This document shows, in pieces, positions 44,750-53,127 of a stretch of 64,000 bases of DNA (its first letter is position 1; every line of letters starts with the position of its first letter). Source of the stretch: JAOPZW01 sp963789015 (GTDB taxonomy: Bacteria; Actinomycetota; Thermoleophilia; Solirubrobacterales; Solirubrobacteraceae); the NCBI GenBank assembly GCA_963789015.1, contig CAWBIU010000001.1, positions 1,302,001 to 1,366,000 of the forward strand, given 5' to 3'. Under the pieces are notes generated by a model. That model worked only from the letters and a program-made list of their open reading frames with translations, made no database searches and was not told the origin of the DNA. Made by a program: the position numbers and the translations under genes.

Positions 44750-45305
44750 GCTCGCCAATCTCCCTGTGCCTGCTGGGCATGATGCTAATACGCCCTGTGC
44801 GCGGCGAAGGCCCAGGAGGCGCTGATCCAGCCGCGCATCCGCGTCTGAGCTCAGGGTCAAACCGAGGCGTCGCTTCTCAGCATGCGGCGGCCTTGGCGCG
44901 GCCGCCGAAGCAGGGTGATGCATCAGGAGAGGAGCGAGCGTCACGTTCGCGCGGACCGGGCTTCTCCGTTGGACGAGGAGCATCAGCGCGGCCAAGCCCC
45001 TCCTGGCCCGGCGTCTTGCATAGGCAGAGCGTGGGCGCGCCGACCGACCGGCGCCTCGTTCCCTCGCATGGCTCCGCTTTCGCATTCGCCTGACAGCAGC
45101 ACCGCGCCGGTCCCGCGATCGGCTGCTGCTTCCCATGCGAAGGGACACTCGCCGCCAGGTCGATGCACCGACCCTTTCATTCCGATCCGAGCACAACTCT
45201 TTGTCCCGAACTTTGTCCCCGAGTCCTCAGATCTGACCGTCGCGAGCACCTTCTAGCTCGATCGAATCTGGCTCTGTCAAGCCGAAACTTCCTGCAAATA
45301 GCGCA
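44750..45305. other. Right part of the element, no clear gene
   Basis: About 550 bases between the methyltransferase start and the right attachment repeat. Frames here are Arg/Ser/Pro-rich and do not resemble real proteins. It contains the right-end TTTGTCCCGA pair and the methyltransferase promoter region. Confidence 0.45.
45200..45222 (+). repeat. Paired TTTGTCCC(C)GA repeats near right end
   Basis: TTTGTCCCGA at 45200-45209 and TTTGTCCCCGA at 45212-45222, matching the pair at 38776-38796 near the left end and in the same orientation. Candidate integrase arm-binding sites. Confidence 0.5.
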
Positions 45306-45348
45306 CTACGGAACCGAAGGTCACAGGTTCGAATCCTGTCGGGCGCGT
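45306..45348 (+). repeat. Right attachment repeat (tRNA-Arg 3' half copy)
   Basis: Exact 43-bp copy of the tRNA-Arg 3' half at 38674-38716. It begins in the anticodon loop, so it is not a complete tRNA. It marks the right boundary of the integrated element. Confidence 0.9.
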
Positions 45349-45351
45349 CAC

Positions 45352-45375
45352 AAAGCCCCGCAAAGCGGGGCTTTT
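45352..45375 (+). terminator. Intrinsic terminator copy beside right attachment repeat
   Basis: Stem AAAGCCCCGC / GCGGGGCTTT with a 3-base loop and T-run, almost identical to the terminator after tRNA-Arg. It is probably the original chromosomal terminator of that tRNA, displaced by the insertion. Confidence 0.8.
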
Positions 45376-45394
45376 CCTTTGGCTATACGCGGTA

Positions 45395-45950
45395 TTGCGG
45401 ACCGCGCCGCCCGACGTGTCGCCGATCGCCGGGCGGCCCCTCCGCAGGGCGGCCGAGCACGCGCTCCTGCGCGACGGCCGGCGCCACGCCGAGGCGATGG
45501 CCGGCGACCGCGTCCGCACCGGTGACCTCGTTGTCCTCCACGACGCGCTCGCCGCGGTCGTCGCGGAGGCAGTCCGCGAGCGCGGCGCGCACCTCGTCTG
45601 GGAGGTCAAGGTCTCCCAGGGAGCGTCCGTGGCGACGGTGCGCGAGGTGTGGGACTCCTGCGCGACGTCACGTCGGCGATCGACGCCTTGGCCATGAGCT
45701 GGGAGGAGCCCGGCCACGGAGATCGGCCGGTCGAGCGCCTCGCCGCGGTCATGCCCTGCGCCGACGCCGTGGTGACCACAGAGATCGCCACCGACGTCCC
45801 GCAGCGCGAGCCCTACGGGACATCGGCTGGACCGGGATGCTCGCCGATGTGGTCCGCCGCGGGCGCGCCCGAGCGCGTCGGCGGCACGCGCCACGCACGG
45901 CCCGCCGTCCCCCCGGCGCTGATCGCGATCCCGGGTCAGCGCGGCAGCCC
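45395..45950 (+). pseudogene. Decayed gene remnant, possibly a TreT-like glycosyltransferase
   Basis: Protein-like sequence in shifting frames, with at least two breaks (near 45655 and after 45800). The first piece has GDLVVLHDALAAVVAEA followed by GAHLVWEVKVSQG, which recalls the VVLHDP...GAxVVWRCH region of trehalose-synthase-type GT4 enzymes; later pieces read SAIDALAMSWEEP, VERLAAVMPCADAVV and ERVGGTRHARPAV. The family call is tentative. The 3' end overlaps the convergent protease gene. An N-terminal piece of a similar protein begins at 51727. Confidence 0.45.
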
Positions 45951-46793
45951 ACGGGACCGGCTCGGCGCCTCGCGGCGCGTCGGCAGAACGGGCCGCTGCG
46001 GCCCCGGCACATACTCGACCGCGGGCGGCCGCCCGCGTGGCTGCGGGTAGAGCGTCATGAGCTCGCGCTCCTGCTCGGGGACCCCGACCTGCACGGGTAA
46101 CCCGAGGGCCTTCAGCTCTGGGTACTGCAGGGGATGGTCGTGCGTCCACGTGCCCGTGGCCAGCAGCCGGGCCACCTCGCTCGCCTGATCGGGAGACATG
46201 TTGCGCTCGAGCAGGCGTCGGGTCAGGCTCTCGACCTGGACGATCGCCTTGCGCCCGACGTCGGCCATGATCAGCGTCTCGTCCTCGTGGTCACCGGGCC
46301 GCTCGGCGACCGCGACGAGCGACGCCGCCGCGTATTGGCCGAGCTGCGGGTCGACGGGGCCCAGCGAGGCGTGGGCGTCGACCTGGATCGCGTCCGCGGC
46401 CAGGGCGATGAGCGTGCCGCCGCTCATGGCGTAGTGCGGGACGACCGCGGTCACGTGGCCGTCGTGGTCGGCCAGCGCCGAGGCAATCTGGCGCGCCGCG
46501 ATGACGAGGCCTCCTGGCGTGTGCAGGATGATCTCTATCGGGTGCCCGTCGGGCGTCTCGTGGATTGCCCGCAGCACGCTCTCGGCGTCGTCGATGTCGA
46601 TGTAACGCACGATCGGGAAGCCGAGCAGCGACATCGACTCCTGGCGGTGGATGAGCGTGATGACGGTCGCGTCCCGCCTCCGCGACAGCGAGCCGAGCGC
46701 GCGCCGGCGCGCAGCCAGCAGCCACTGGCGCTGAACGGCTGGCTGGAGCGAGGCGAGGATGAAGAACAGCCACAGGAAGCTAAGCGGGTCCAC
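45936..46793 (-). CDS. SDH-family Clp-fold serine protease
   Basis: 285-residue membrane-anchored Clp/crotonase-fold protein of the serine dehydrogenase proteinase family. An N-terminal hydrophobic anchor (FLWLFFILASLQPAV) precedes the protease core with EIILHTPGGLVIAARQIA and the nucleophile Ser in HYAMSGGTLIALAAD. DPQLGQYAAAS and DVGRKAI supply other active-site candidates. It is the last gene of the minus-strand stress cluster. Confidence 0.87.
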   Translation of the reverse strand: MDPLSFLWLFFILASLQPAVQRQWLLAARRRALGSLSRRRDATVITLIHRQESMSLLGFPIVRYIDIDDAESVLRAIHETPDGHPIEIILHTPGGLVIAARQIASALADHDGHVTAVVPHYAMSGGTLIALAADAIQVDAHASLGPVDPQLGQYAAASLVAVAERPGDHEDETLIMADVGRKAIVQVESLTRRLLERNMSPDQASEVARLLATGTWTHDHPLQYPELKALGLPVQVGVPEQERELMTLYPQPRGRPPAVEYVPGPQRPVLPTRREAPSRSRGLPR

Positions 46794-46832
46794 GGGACCG
46801 TGAATAGACCGCCGCGGCGGCCGAGCAAGGCG

Positions 46833-48372
46833 TCAGATCGCGCGCCAGGCGTCCGCCTCGCACAGGATCCGGCGCGCCTCGGCGGGCCCCTGGGACCCCG
46901 CCCGGTAGGGCGCGGGCCGCTCCGCGTCGGCTGCCCAGGCGCGCAGGATCGGGTCGCAGACCCGCCATTGCGCCTCGACCTCGTCGTTGCGCGTGAACAG
47001 CGTCGCCTCCCCGCGCAGCGCGTCGAGGAGCAGCGTCTCGTAGGCCTCCGGCGACGCCTCGGCGAACTCTCGTGCGTAGAGCAGCTCCATGCCCACCGGG
47101 CGCAGACGCATGCGCTCGCCCGGGATCTTGGCCACCAGCAGCATGGTCACGCTCTCGTTGGGCTGGAGGGTGAGAATGAGCTGGTTGGGCCGCACCCCGA
47201 CCGAGCCGTCGGCGGCGAAGCCGAGGTGCGGCACCGGCCGGAGGGTGATGGCGATCTCGGTGACCTTGCGGGCCAGGCGCTTGCCGGTGCGCAGGTAGAA
47301 GGGCACGCCGGCCCAGCGCCAGCTGTCGACCTCGAGGCGCACGGCGGCGTACGTCTCGGTGTGGGAGTCCGGGGGGACGCCGGCCTCCTCGAGGTAGCCG
47401 GGCACCGGGAAGCCGCCGATCGCCCCACGCGTGTACTGGCCGCGCACCGCCATGTCGACGACGTCGGCATCGCTCGGCGGCGGGATGGCGTGCAGGACCT
47501 TGACCTTCTCGTTGCGGACCTCGTCGGCGCTGAAGTCCACCGGCGGCTCCATCGCGACGTGGCACAGCAGCTGGAGCATGTGGTTCTGGATCAGGTCGCG
47601 CAGCGCGCCCGGCCCCGTCGTAGTAGCCGGCGCGGGTGCCGATCCCGATGTCCTCGGCCGCGGTGATCTGCACGTTCTGGATGTAGTTGCGATTCCACAA
47701 CGGCTCGAACATCCCGTTGGCGAAGCGGAAGGCCATCATGTTCTGGACGGTCTCCTTGCCCAGGTAGTGATCGATCCGGAACACTTGCTGCTCGGCGAAC
47801 ACCCCGAGCACACGCGCGTTGAGCTCCTGGGCCTCGGCCAGCGTCGTCCCGAACGGCTTCTCGATGATCACCCGCACCTCGGCCCCGTCGAGATGGTTCA
47901 GGCCCTGCTCGCCGAGCTTCTCGACGATCAGCGGAAAGAACATCGGCGCCGTCGAGAGATAGAAGCAGCGGTTCATGCGTTGATTGACCGCCTCGTCGAG
48001 CCCGTCCAACGCGCGCTGCAACGAGCCGTACACGCTGTCCTCGTCGAACGTCCCTGCCACATAGCGCGCGCTCTCGAACAGCTTCTCGAGCACCGCCGCG
48101 TCCGGCGCGCGACGCGAATGCGCCCGCACCGCCTCGACCGCGAACGCGCGGAACTCCTCATCGCTCATCTCCGCGCGCGACGCCCCGAGCAGATGAAAAC
48201 GCTCCGGCAGCGCCCCATCGGCTGCCAGGTTGTAGATCGCCGGCAACAGCTTGCGCTGTGCCAGATCCCCCGTCGCCCCGAAGATCACCAGATTCGTCGG
48301 GGCGACCCGCTCCTTCAACTCCCCGTCGAGCTTCGGCAGTGGGATCCGCGTCGCCCCGATCGCCGAGGTCAT
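46833..48372 (-). CDS. zwf: Glucose-6-phosphate 1-dehydrogenase, frameshifted
   Basis: NADP-linked first enzyme of the oxidative pentose phosphate pathway, about 513 residues if repaired. The N-terminal NAD(P) motif is FGATGDLAQRKLLPAI, the active-site motif is RIDHYLGKETVQNMM, and IIEKPFGTTLAEA is present. The frame shifts once near 47605-47618 (GCCGGGCGCGCTGCG after RAGYYDGAG); one extra base in a G-run explains it, and the sequence then continues LRDLIQNHMLQLL to the stop at 46833. ATG 48372 overlaps the upstream stop (ATGA). NADPH supply fits the stress island. Confidence 0.92.
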
Positions 48373-48665
48373 GCGTCGGCCGCCTCGTCCTCGGCGAGGA
48401 ACGCGTCGATCTTCGCGGCGAGCCGCGACTCGGCCGGGGTGAGGCCGGCGTGGCGCCGGTTCACCACCGTCAGGCGCACGTGGTTGAACTCCGAGATGCA
48501 CATGTCGGGCCGGCGCTTGTAGTCGACGGCGGCGTGCGCGACGTCGCGGCCGTGCTCCATGGCCTCGGCGAGATCGAGCAGCTCGGCCAGCGAGACGCAG
48601 GTGAGGTCGCCGACGCGCAACAGGTCCCCGGGCCAGTCGGTCGTCCCTCTGTTCCACGTGCGCAT
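48369..48665 (-). CDS. Pterin-carbinolamine dehydratase-like protein without catalytic His pair
   Basis: 98 residues with the layout of 4a-hydroxytetrahydrobiopterin dehydratase/DCoH. It has LLDLAEAMEHGRDVAHAAVDYKR, then RPDMCISEFNHVRLTVVN and a GLTPAESRLAAKIDAF end. The usual HHPD motif reads RRPD, so both catalytic histidines are missing; an enzymatic role is unlikely. It overlaps zwf by 4 bases and is in its operon. Confidence 0.6.
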   Translation of the reverse strand: MRTWNRGTTDWPGDLLRVGDLTCVSLAELLDLAEAMEHGRDVAHAAVDYKRRPDMCISEFNHVRLTVVNRRHAGLTPAESRLAAKIDAFLAEDEAADA

Positions 48666-48675
48666 GGCCGTGCGC

Positions 48676-49128
48676 TCAGCCGGACGCCGGACCCGCGCCG
48701 GCAGGGGCGGCGAGGTGCGGCTCGAGCCATTCGCGCAGGCGCGGCTCGGGCGGCGCTCCGACCAAGCGGTCGACCACCTCGCCGTCGCGGATGATCACGA
48801 GCAGCGGGATGCCCTGGACCTCGTAGCGGGCGGCGATGTCGGGCGCCTGGTCGACGTTGAGCTTGACGGCCTTCAGCCGGCCCGCATGATCGTGGGCGAT
48901 GCGCTCGACGATCGGCGAGACCATCCGGCACGGCCCGCACCACGGCGCCCAGAAGTCGACGAGGACCGGCACCGAGGCCACGATCTCGCGGTCGAAGCTG
49001 CCGGCGTCGGCGTCGACGATCCATGGCAGTGCGTGATGGCAGTTGCCGCACCGCGGGATGCCGTCGGCAGACGGGCGGATGCGGTTCTTCGTGCCGCAGT
49101 TCGGGCAGGTGACGATCGGCTCGGCCAT
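48676..49128 (-). CDS. Thioredoxin with N-terminal zinc motif (Trx2 type)
   Basis: 150-residue disulfide reductase. An N-terminal zinc-binding segment has two CxxC pairs (CPNCGTKNRI and CGNCHHALPW), as in thioredoxin 2, followed by a thioredoxin fold with the active site FWAPWCGPCRMVSP (about residue 71) and the cis-Pro segment VQGIPLLVII. It sits 2 bases after the truncated M50 gene. Likely role: reduction of disulfides during oxidative stress. Confidence 0.93.
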   Translation of the reverse strand: MAEPIVTCPNCGTKNRIRPSADGIPRCGNCHHALPWIVDADAGSFDREIVASVPVLVDFWAPWCGPCRMVSPIVERIAHDHAGRLKAVKLNVDQAPDIAARYEVQGIPLLVIIRDGEVVDRLVGAPPEPRLREWLEPHLAAPAGAGPASG

Positions 49129-49130
49129 GG

Positions 49131-49457
49131 TCACATCACGCTCCCGGTGCGCCGCCGCCGCGGCGGCGCCGGCGCCACGCCGGCGATCATCGCCAGGGCG
49201 AACGCGTTCCCCGCCGTCGAGGCCCAGCGCGTGGCCGTCACCAGGTTGCCGGTGGCACGCCACAGCGCGGCCCGCATGATCCGGCCGCCGTCGAGCGGGA
49301 AGGCCGGGATGAGGTTGAAGACGAGCAGGGTGACGTTGATCCATCCGAGCCAGTGCACGACGCTGTCGACCTCGGGCGGCAGCGGGACGGCGACGGCGAG
49401 GCCGAGGCACACCGCGGCGATGCCGGCGATGCGGCCGAAGCGGAAGGTGTTGGTCAT
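49131..49457 (-). pseudogene. M50 site-2 protease with internal deletion
   Basis: 108-residue frame. It begins with a leader typical of M50 site-2 proteases (TNTFRFGRIAGI) and then jumps to the C-terminal half: hydrophobic helix, WINVTLLVFNLIPAFPLDGG (second zinc motif, NxxPxxxLDGG) and ALWRATGNLVTATRWAS. The HExxH zinc/catalytic motif and roughly half the usual length are missing. The frame is continuous, so this looks like an in-frame deletion, and the product should be inactive. Confidence 0.7.
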
Positions 49458-49593
49458 GTCCTGGCCTCGTGGGTGGGGCCCGGCCCCGGCCCCGGCGAAC
49501 GGTCTCGAGAGGAGGGAAGGGACCGTGGTCGGCGTCGCCGCCGACTCGCCGGGGCCGGTTCGCATCAGGCGCGGCCGGCCGGGATGAGCCTGG

Positions 49594-50052
49594 TCAGCTT
49601 GCGGTGCCCTCGATCGGACGAACGTGCTCGGACTCGTCGGAGCGGATCTCGACGCGGTGGGGCTTCTGGGACTCGGGCTTGGGGATCCGCACGTGGAGGA
49701 CGCCGTCGGTCAGCGAGGCCTCGATCGCGTCGGGGTCCAGCCCGGTGGGGACGCGCAGCGTCCGCTCGAAGCGCCCGAATCGCCGCTCGATGTGGCGCCA
49801 GACGCGCTGCTGCTGCTCCTCCTCGTTGCGGTACGGGAACGGCCGCTCGCCACGGACGGTCAGCGTGTCGTTCTCGATGTTCAGCTCGAGATCCTCACTG
49901 CTCAAGCCGGGGACATCCATGTACACGGTGACGCCCTGGTCGGTCACCAGCACGTCGGCCGGCGGGATGAAGGCCTGCGCCGCGGTCTCGCCGGTCATGA
50001 AGCGGTTGATGTCGCGCACCCACGGCGCGAGCGGCTCCATCAACATCGTCAT
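49594..50052 (-). CDS. Hsp20 small heat-shock protein
   Basis: 152-residue alpha-crystallin-domain chaperone that holds unfolding proteins. The domain runs from PPADVLVTDQGVTVYMDVPGL (about residue 30) to GVLHVRIPKPESQKPHRVEI; the conserved A-x-x-x-x-G-V-L motif is SLTDGVLHVRIP. Intact, unlike the second Hsp20 upstream. It lies between the sigma factor gene and the M50 remnant. Confidence 0.93.
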   Translation of the reverse strand: MTMLMEPLAPWVRDINRFMTGETAAQAFIPPADVLVTDQGVTVYMDVPGLSSEDLELNIENDTLTVRGERPFPYRNEEEQQQRVWRHIERRFGRFERTLRVPTGLDPDAIEASLTDGVLHVRIPKPESQKPHRVEIRSDESEHVRPIEGTAS

Positions 50053-50116
50053 CGCCGATCCTCCTTCGGTGTGATCTGCCGTCTCTGGCGGCGTGGTAGG
50101 ACGAGTCGCGGGGGCG

Positions 50117-50920
50117 TCAAGATCCCGCCGCGAGCCGCAACTTCTCGAGGGCCCCTTGCTCGATCTGGCGGACGCGCTCGGCGCTCACGCCGAGGTGCCC
50201 GGCGAGCTCGCGCAGGGTCTGCTCGGGGCCGTCGAGGCCGTAGTGGCCGCGCACGATGTGGCGCTCGCGATCGTTCAGCGTGTCGAGCAGCTCGGGCAGC
50301 TCCTCCACCTGCAGGCGCAGGTCGACGCCGTCGTATGCGTCCTCCGCGCAGGGGTCGGCGAGCAGGTCGCCGAAGCTGGCCGCCGGGCCGTGCTCGCGGT
50401 TGACCGGCTCCTCCAGCGCCCGCGGCCGGCGCTCGGCGGCGATCAGCTGGTCGACCCGGTCGCGGGGCAGGCCCGCGGTCTCGGCCAGCTCGGCGTGCGA
50501 GGGCTCGCGTCCGTTGGCCTGGGTGAACTGCAGGCGGGTGATCTTGATCCGCGCGAGCTGGCGCACGGCACGGTCGGACAGGACGACCGGGCGCATCATC
50601 TGCGTGACGAGCTGCTGCATCGCCTGGCGCACCCACCATGCGGCATAGCCCCAGAACGGGGTGCCCATGGTCGGGTCGTAGCGCTCGAGCGCGCGCAGCA
50701 GGCCGACCGCGCCCTCCTGCATGAGCTCCGTGCGGTCGATGGCGGTCGAGCGCGTGTACACGCGCGCGACGCTCGCGATCCGCGGCCGGAAGGCGTCCAT
50801 CAGCTCGCCGCGGGCGAGCGGGTTCTCCTGCGCGGCGAGCACGAGTTCGCGCTCGCCGAGCAGCCCCGGGCGGGGCTCGCGAGCGACGTGGTCGCGCCGG
50901 ACGTCGGCGACCGCGCTCAC
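50117..50920 (-). CDS. Sigma-70 family RNA polymerase sigma factor (group 2-like)
   Basis: 267 residues containing regions 1.2-like, 2, 3 and 4. Region 2 has RTELMQEGAVGLLRALERYDP and GTPFWGYAAWWVRQAM (the -10 recognition helix); region 3 follows; region 4 has LNDRERHIVRGHYGLDG and the helix-turn-helix LGVSAERVRQIEQGALEKLR. It lacks the long N-terminus of a primary sigma factor. GTG 50918-50920 overlaps the end of the first Hsp20 gene. Likely drives stress genes. Confidence 0.9.
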   Translation of the reverse strand: MSAVADVRRDHVAREPRPGLLGERELVLAAQENPLARGELMDAFRPRIASVARVYTRSTAIDRTELMQEGAVGLLRALERYDPTMGTPFWGYAAWWVRQAMQQLVTQMMRPVVLSDRAVRQLARIKITRLQFTQANGREPSHAELAETAGLPRDRVDQLIAAERRPRALEEPVNREHGPAASFGDLLADPCAEDAYDGVDLRLQVEELPELLDTLNDRERHIVRGHYGLDGPEQTLRELAGHLGVSAERVRQIEQGALEKLRLAAGS

Positions 50921-51325
50921 GCCGACGCGTCGCGGATCGCGACGCGGTGCGGGCGCGCCGGCTCGGGCTTGGGGATGCGGACGCTGAGGACGCCGCCGTC
51001 GAGCGAGGCGTCGACGGCGTCCGGGTCGACGTCGTCGGGCGTGGTGACGCGGAACTCGAAGCGTCCGGTGCGACGGGTGCGCCGCCGCAGGATGCCCTTG
51101 CGCTCGCGCTCCTTGATGTCGCCGGTTATCACGGCCGCGGTCGCGCGACTCGACCTCGATGTCGGCGAGCGGCACCCAGGGCGCGCCGTCACTTCCGCCG
51201 GTGCCGGACCAGGCGGACTCGAGCAGCTCGGCGGCGCGGCGCTGCAGCTCCTGGAGCTCGCCGTAGGGCTCCCACTGCCGAACGGGGCGGGACGACGTTT
51301 CGCGGCGTCGGACCGTAAGGGCCAT
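50917..51325 (-). pseudogene. Hsp20 small heat-shock protein with internal deletion and frameshift
   Basis: The start (TVRRRETSSRPVRQWEPY) and the first strand (WVPLADIEVE) lie in one frame, and the C-terminal half (AVITGDIKERERKGIL to RIPKPEPARPHRVAI) in another, joining near 51141-51152. Compared with the family, about 23 residues of the crystallin core are missing at the join and the frame changes there. The deletion plus shift looks like a real mutation rather than a single-base error. Its end overlaps the sigma factor start by 3 bases. Confidence 0.7.
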
Positions 51326-51726
51326 GAGTTCCTCCTCTGGTCGGGTGGGTCAGCGGATGCCGGCCGCACACTTCGGCGCTCGCGGCGCAGGCAGCACGGG
51401 AGGGCGGATCGCGCGATCTGCCTGACAGGGACCTGGAGCGATCGCTCCGGCCCGGGCGGGCCCGGGCCGGCCGGCTACCGCCGAGTAGGGGCACCGTGGC
51501 CGGTGAGAGCAGGACGACGCCGTGGGGAGACGCTCCCCGGCGCCCGCTCACGACAATCAGCCGATCGCGACCAGGTGCTCAGATGTTCGCAAATTGCGAC
51601 CTTTTTGGAGCGCCGACGCGCCAGGATTGTTGGCTAAGCGAACACTCTGCCGTGATCGCCATCCGTCCGCGCGAACGCGCGTGAAGTCGGGCCCTTGAAC
51701 GGCGGGCGCGAGAGAAAGGGAACGTG
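51326..51726. promoter_or_regulatory. Divergent promoter region with several palindromes
   Basis: 400 bases between the Hsp20/sigma operon and the plus-strand fusion/sigma gene, with no protein-like frame. Palindromes: GATCGCGCGATC (51407-51418), GGAGCGATCGCTCC (51435-51448) and TCGCAA-A-TTGCGA (51587-51599). The last is AT-rich for this genome and is a good operator candidate. None matches a classic CIRCE or HAIR element. Confidence 0.4.
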
Positions 51727-52296
51727 ATGCGGAGCGTGGTGATCGATCGTCTCGAACCGCTGTCCAGCGCGCGGAGCGTGCGCATGTCCGACCTCGCCCG
51801 CGCGCGGGCGGCCGACCGCCTCGGCGGGCGCACCGTGTGGTGCGCGACCGCGCTGGCCGCCGGACGCGGCGCGGCGCACACGCTGCGCGGCTGCCTGACG
51901 GCCGACGGGTGCGTCGTCGCGGAGGAACTCGAGATCACGCCGGACGAGCCGTTCCGCGCCCTCGCCGCGAAGCTCAACCAGGCGCTGCGCCTCGCGAGCG
52001 CGCTCACGCTCGAGCTCAGCGAGGCGGCCCGCCAGCTCATCGCCCGCGAGGGCTATGACCCGGTCTATGGGGCCCGGCCGCTGCGGCGCTTCATCCAGCG
52101 CGAGGTCGAGACGCGGGCTGCCCAGGCGCTGCTCTCCGGCGCCATCCGCGACGGCGCGACGATCGAGCTGCAGGCCGAGGACGACGAGCTCGTCGTCGCC
52201 TGGCGCAACCCCGAGGCAGAGCCGTCGGGCGAGCCCGTCGGGCCGCCGCTGACCGTTGTCGGCGGTCGTGCCCGGCCTACCGGCCGGTCGGTGACC
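51727..52296 (+). pseudogene. Chimeric frame: TreT-like N-terminus joined to ClpB C-terminus
   Basis: Residues 1-88 (from RSVVIDRLEPLSSARSV) resemble the start of trehalose-synthase-type glycosyltransferases, where RTVW...A.GGG..E.L is usual and here reads RTVWCATALAAGRGAAHTLR. Residues 92-160 are the C-terminal D2-small domain of ClpB (EAARQLIAREGYDPVYGARPLRR). The join lacks the main part of both genes. The frame then runs without a stop into the sigma factor. Best explained by a deletion that fused two genes; start ATG 51727 follows GAAAGGGAA. Confidence 0.6.
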
Positions 52297-53109
52297 ATGC
52301 CGCCTCCGACCGCCGAGTACGACCGCCTCCGCGCCCGCCACATCACGCGCCTTGGGGCGGATCGCGTGCTCTTCCAGCGCTACCGCGACCCGCACGATCC
52401 GCTCGATCGCGAGGAGATGGTCGAGCGCTTCCTGCCCCTCGCCCGCCAGCTCGCCGCGCGCTACGTGCACACGAGCGAGCCCTTCGACGACCTCTACCAG
52501 GTCGCCTGCGTTGGGCTCGTGTGCGCCATCGACCGCTACGACGTCGATCGCGGCGCCGCTTTCTCGAGCTTCGCCGTGCCGACCATCCTCGGCGAGCTCA
52601 AGCGCTACTTCCGCGACAAGACGTGGGCCGTGCGCGTCCCCCGCGAGCTGCAGGACATCGGCCTGAAGGCCCACAAGGCGGCCGAGCGCCTCTCCTGCCG
52701 GCTCGGCCGCCAGCCGACGGTCGGGGAGCTGGCCGGGGAGCTCGGCTTGGGCGAGGAAGCCGTGCTCGAGGCGCGCGACGCCATGGAGGCCTACCGCCCC
52801 ACGTCCCTGGCCGCGCCGCGCGCGCTCGACGAGGGCAACGACGAGACCGTGGCCGACTCGCTCGGCTGGCAGGAGACCGGCTTCCAGCGCGCCGAGCAGC
52901 GCGCCATGCTCGATCGCCTGCTGCGCCGCCTCACCCTCCGCCAACGCGAGGTCATCCGCCTGCGCTTCGAGGAGGACCTCACCCAGCAGGCGATCGCCGA
53001 CCGCGTGGGCATGTCGCAGATGCAGGTCTCGCGCGTGCTGCGCGACGCGCTCGAGCTCCTGCGCCGCCTGCCCGGCGCCGAGGAGCGCGAGGCGCTCGTC
53101 GCCGCTTGA
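52297..53109 (+). CDS. SigB/SigF-type general stress sigma factor
   Basis: 270 residues from the internal ATG 52297, the usual length for SigB/SigF/SigG-type sigma factors. Region 2: FDDLYQVACVGLVCAIDRYDVDRG and AFSSFAVPTILGELKRYFRDK; region 3: RVPRELQDIGLKAHKAAERLS; region 4: LTLRQREVIRLRFEEDLTQQAIADRVGMSQMQVSRVL. In relatives it is controlled by an anti-sigma kinase and STAS antagonist. The frame is open upstream into the chimeric segment, so a 460-residue fusion starting at 51727 is also possible. Confidence 0.88.
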   Translation: MPPPTAEYDRLRARHITRLGADRVLFQRYRDPHDPLDREEMVERFLPLARQLAARYVHTSEPFDDLYQVACVGLVCAIDRYDVDRGAAFSSFAVPTILGELKRYFRDKTWAVRVPRELQDIGLKAHKAAERLSCRLGRQPTVGELAGELGLGEEAVLEARDAMEAYRPTSLAAPRALDEGNDETVADSLGWQETGFQRAEQRAMLDRLLRRLTLRQREVIRLRFEEDLTQQAIADRVGMSQMQVSRVLRDALELLRRLPGAEEREALVAA

Positions 53110-53127
53110 CGGCCGGCGGCGGCGCGC

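Noticed and set aside
44882..45256. Possible 124-codon gene at the right end of the element
   Set aside because: Composition is Arg/Pro/Ser-rich, no ribosome site, and it runs through the repeat pair near the element end.
45306..45348. Second tRNA-Arg gene
   Set aside because: It has only the 3' half from the anticodon loop on; the 5' half is absent, so it is an attachment repeat.
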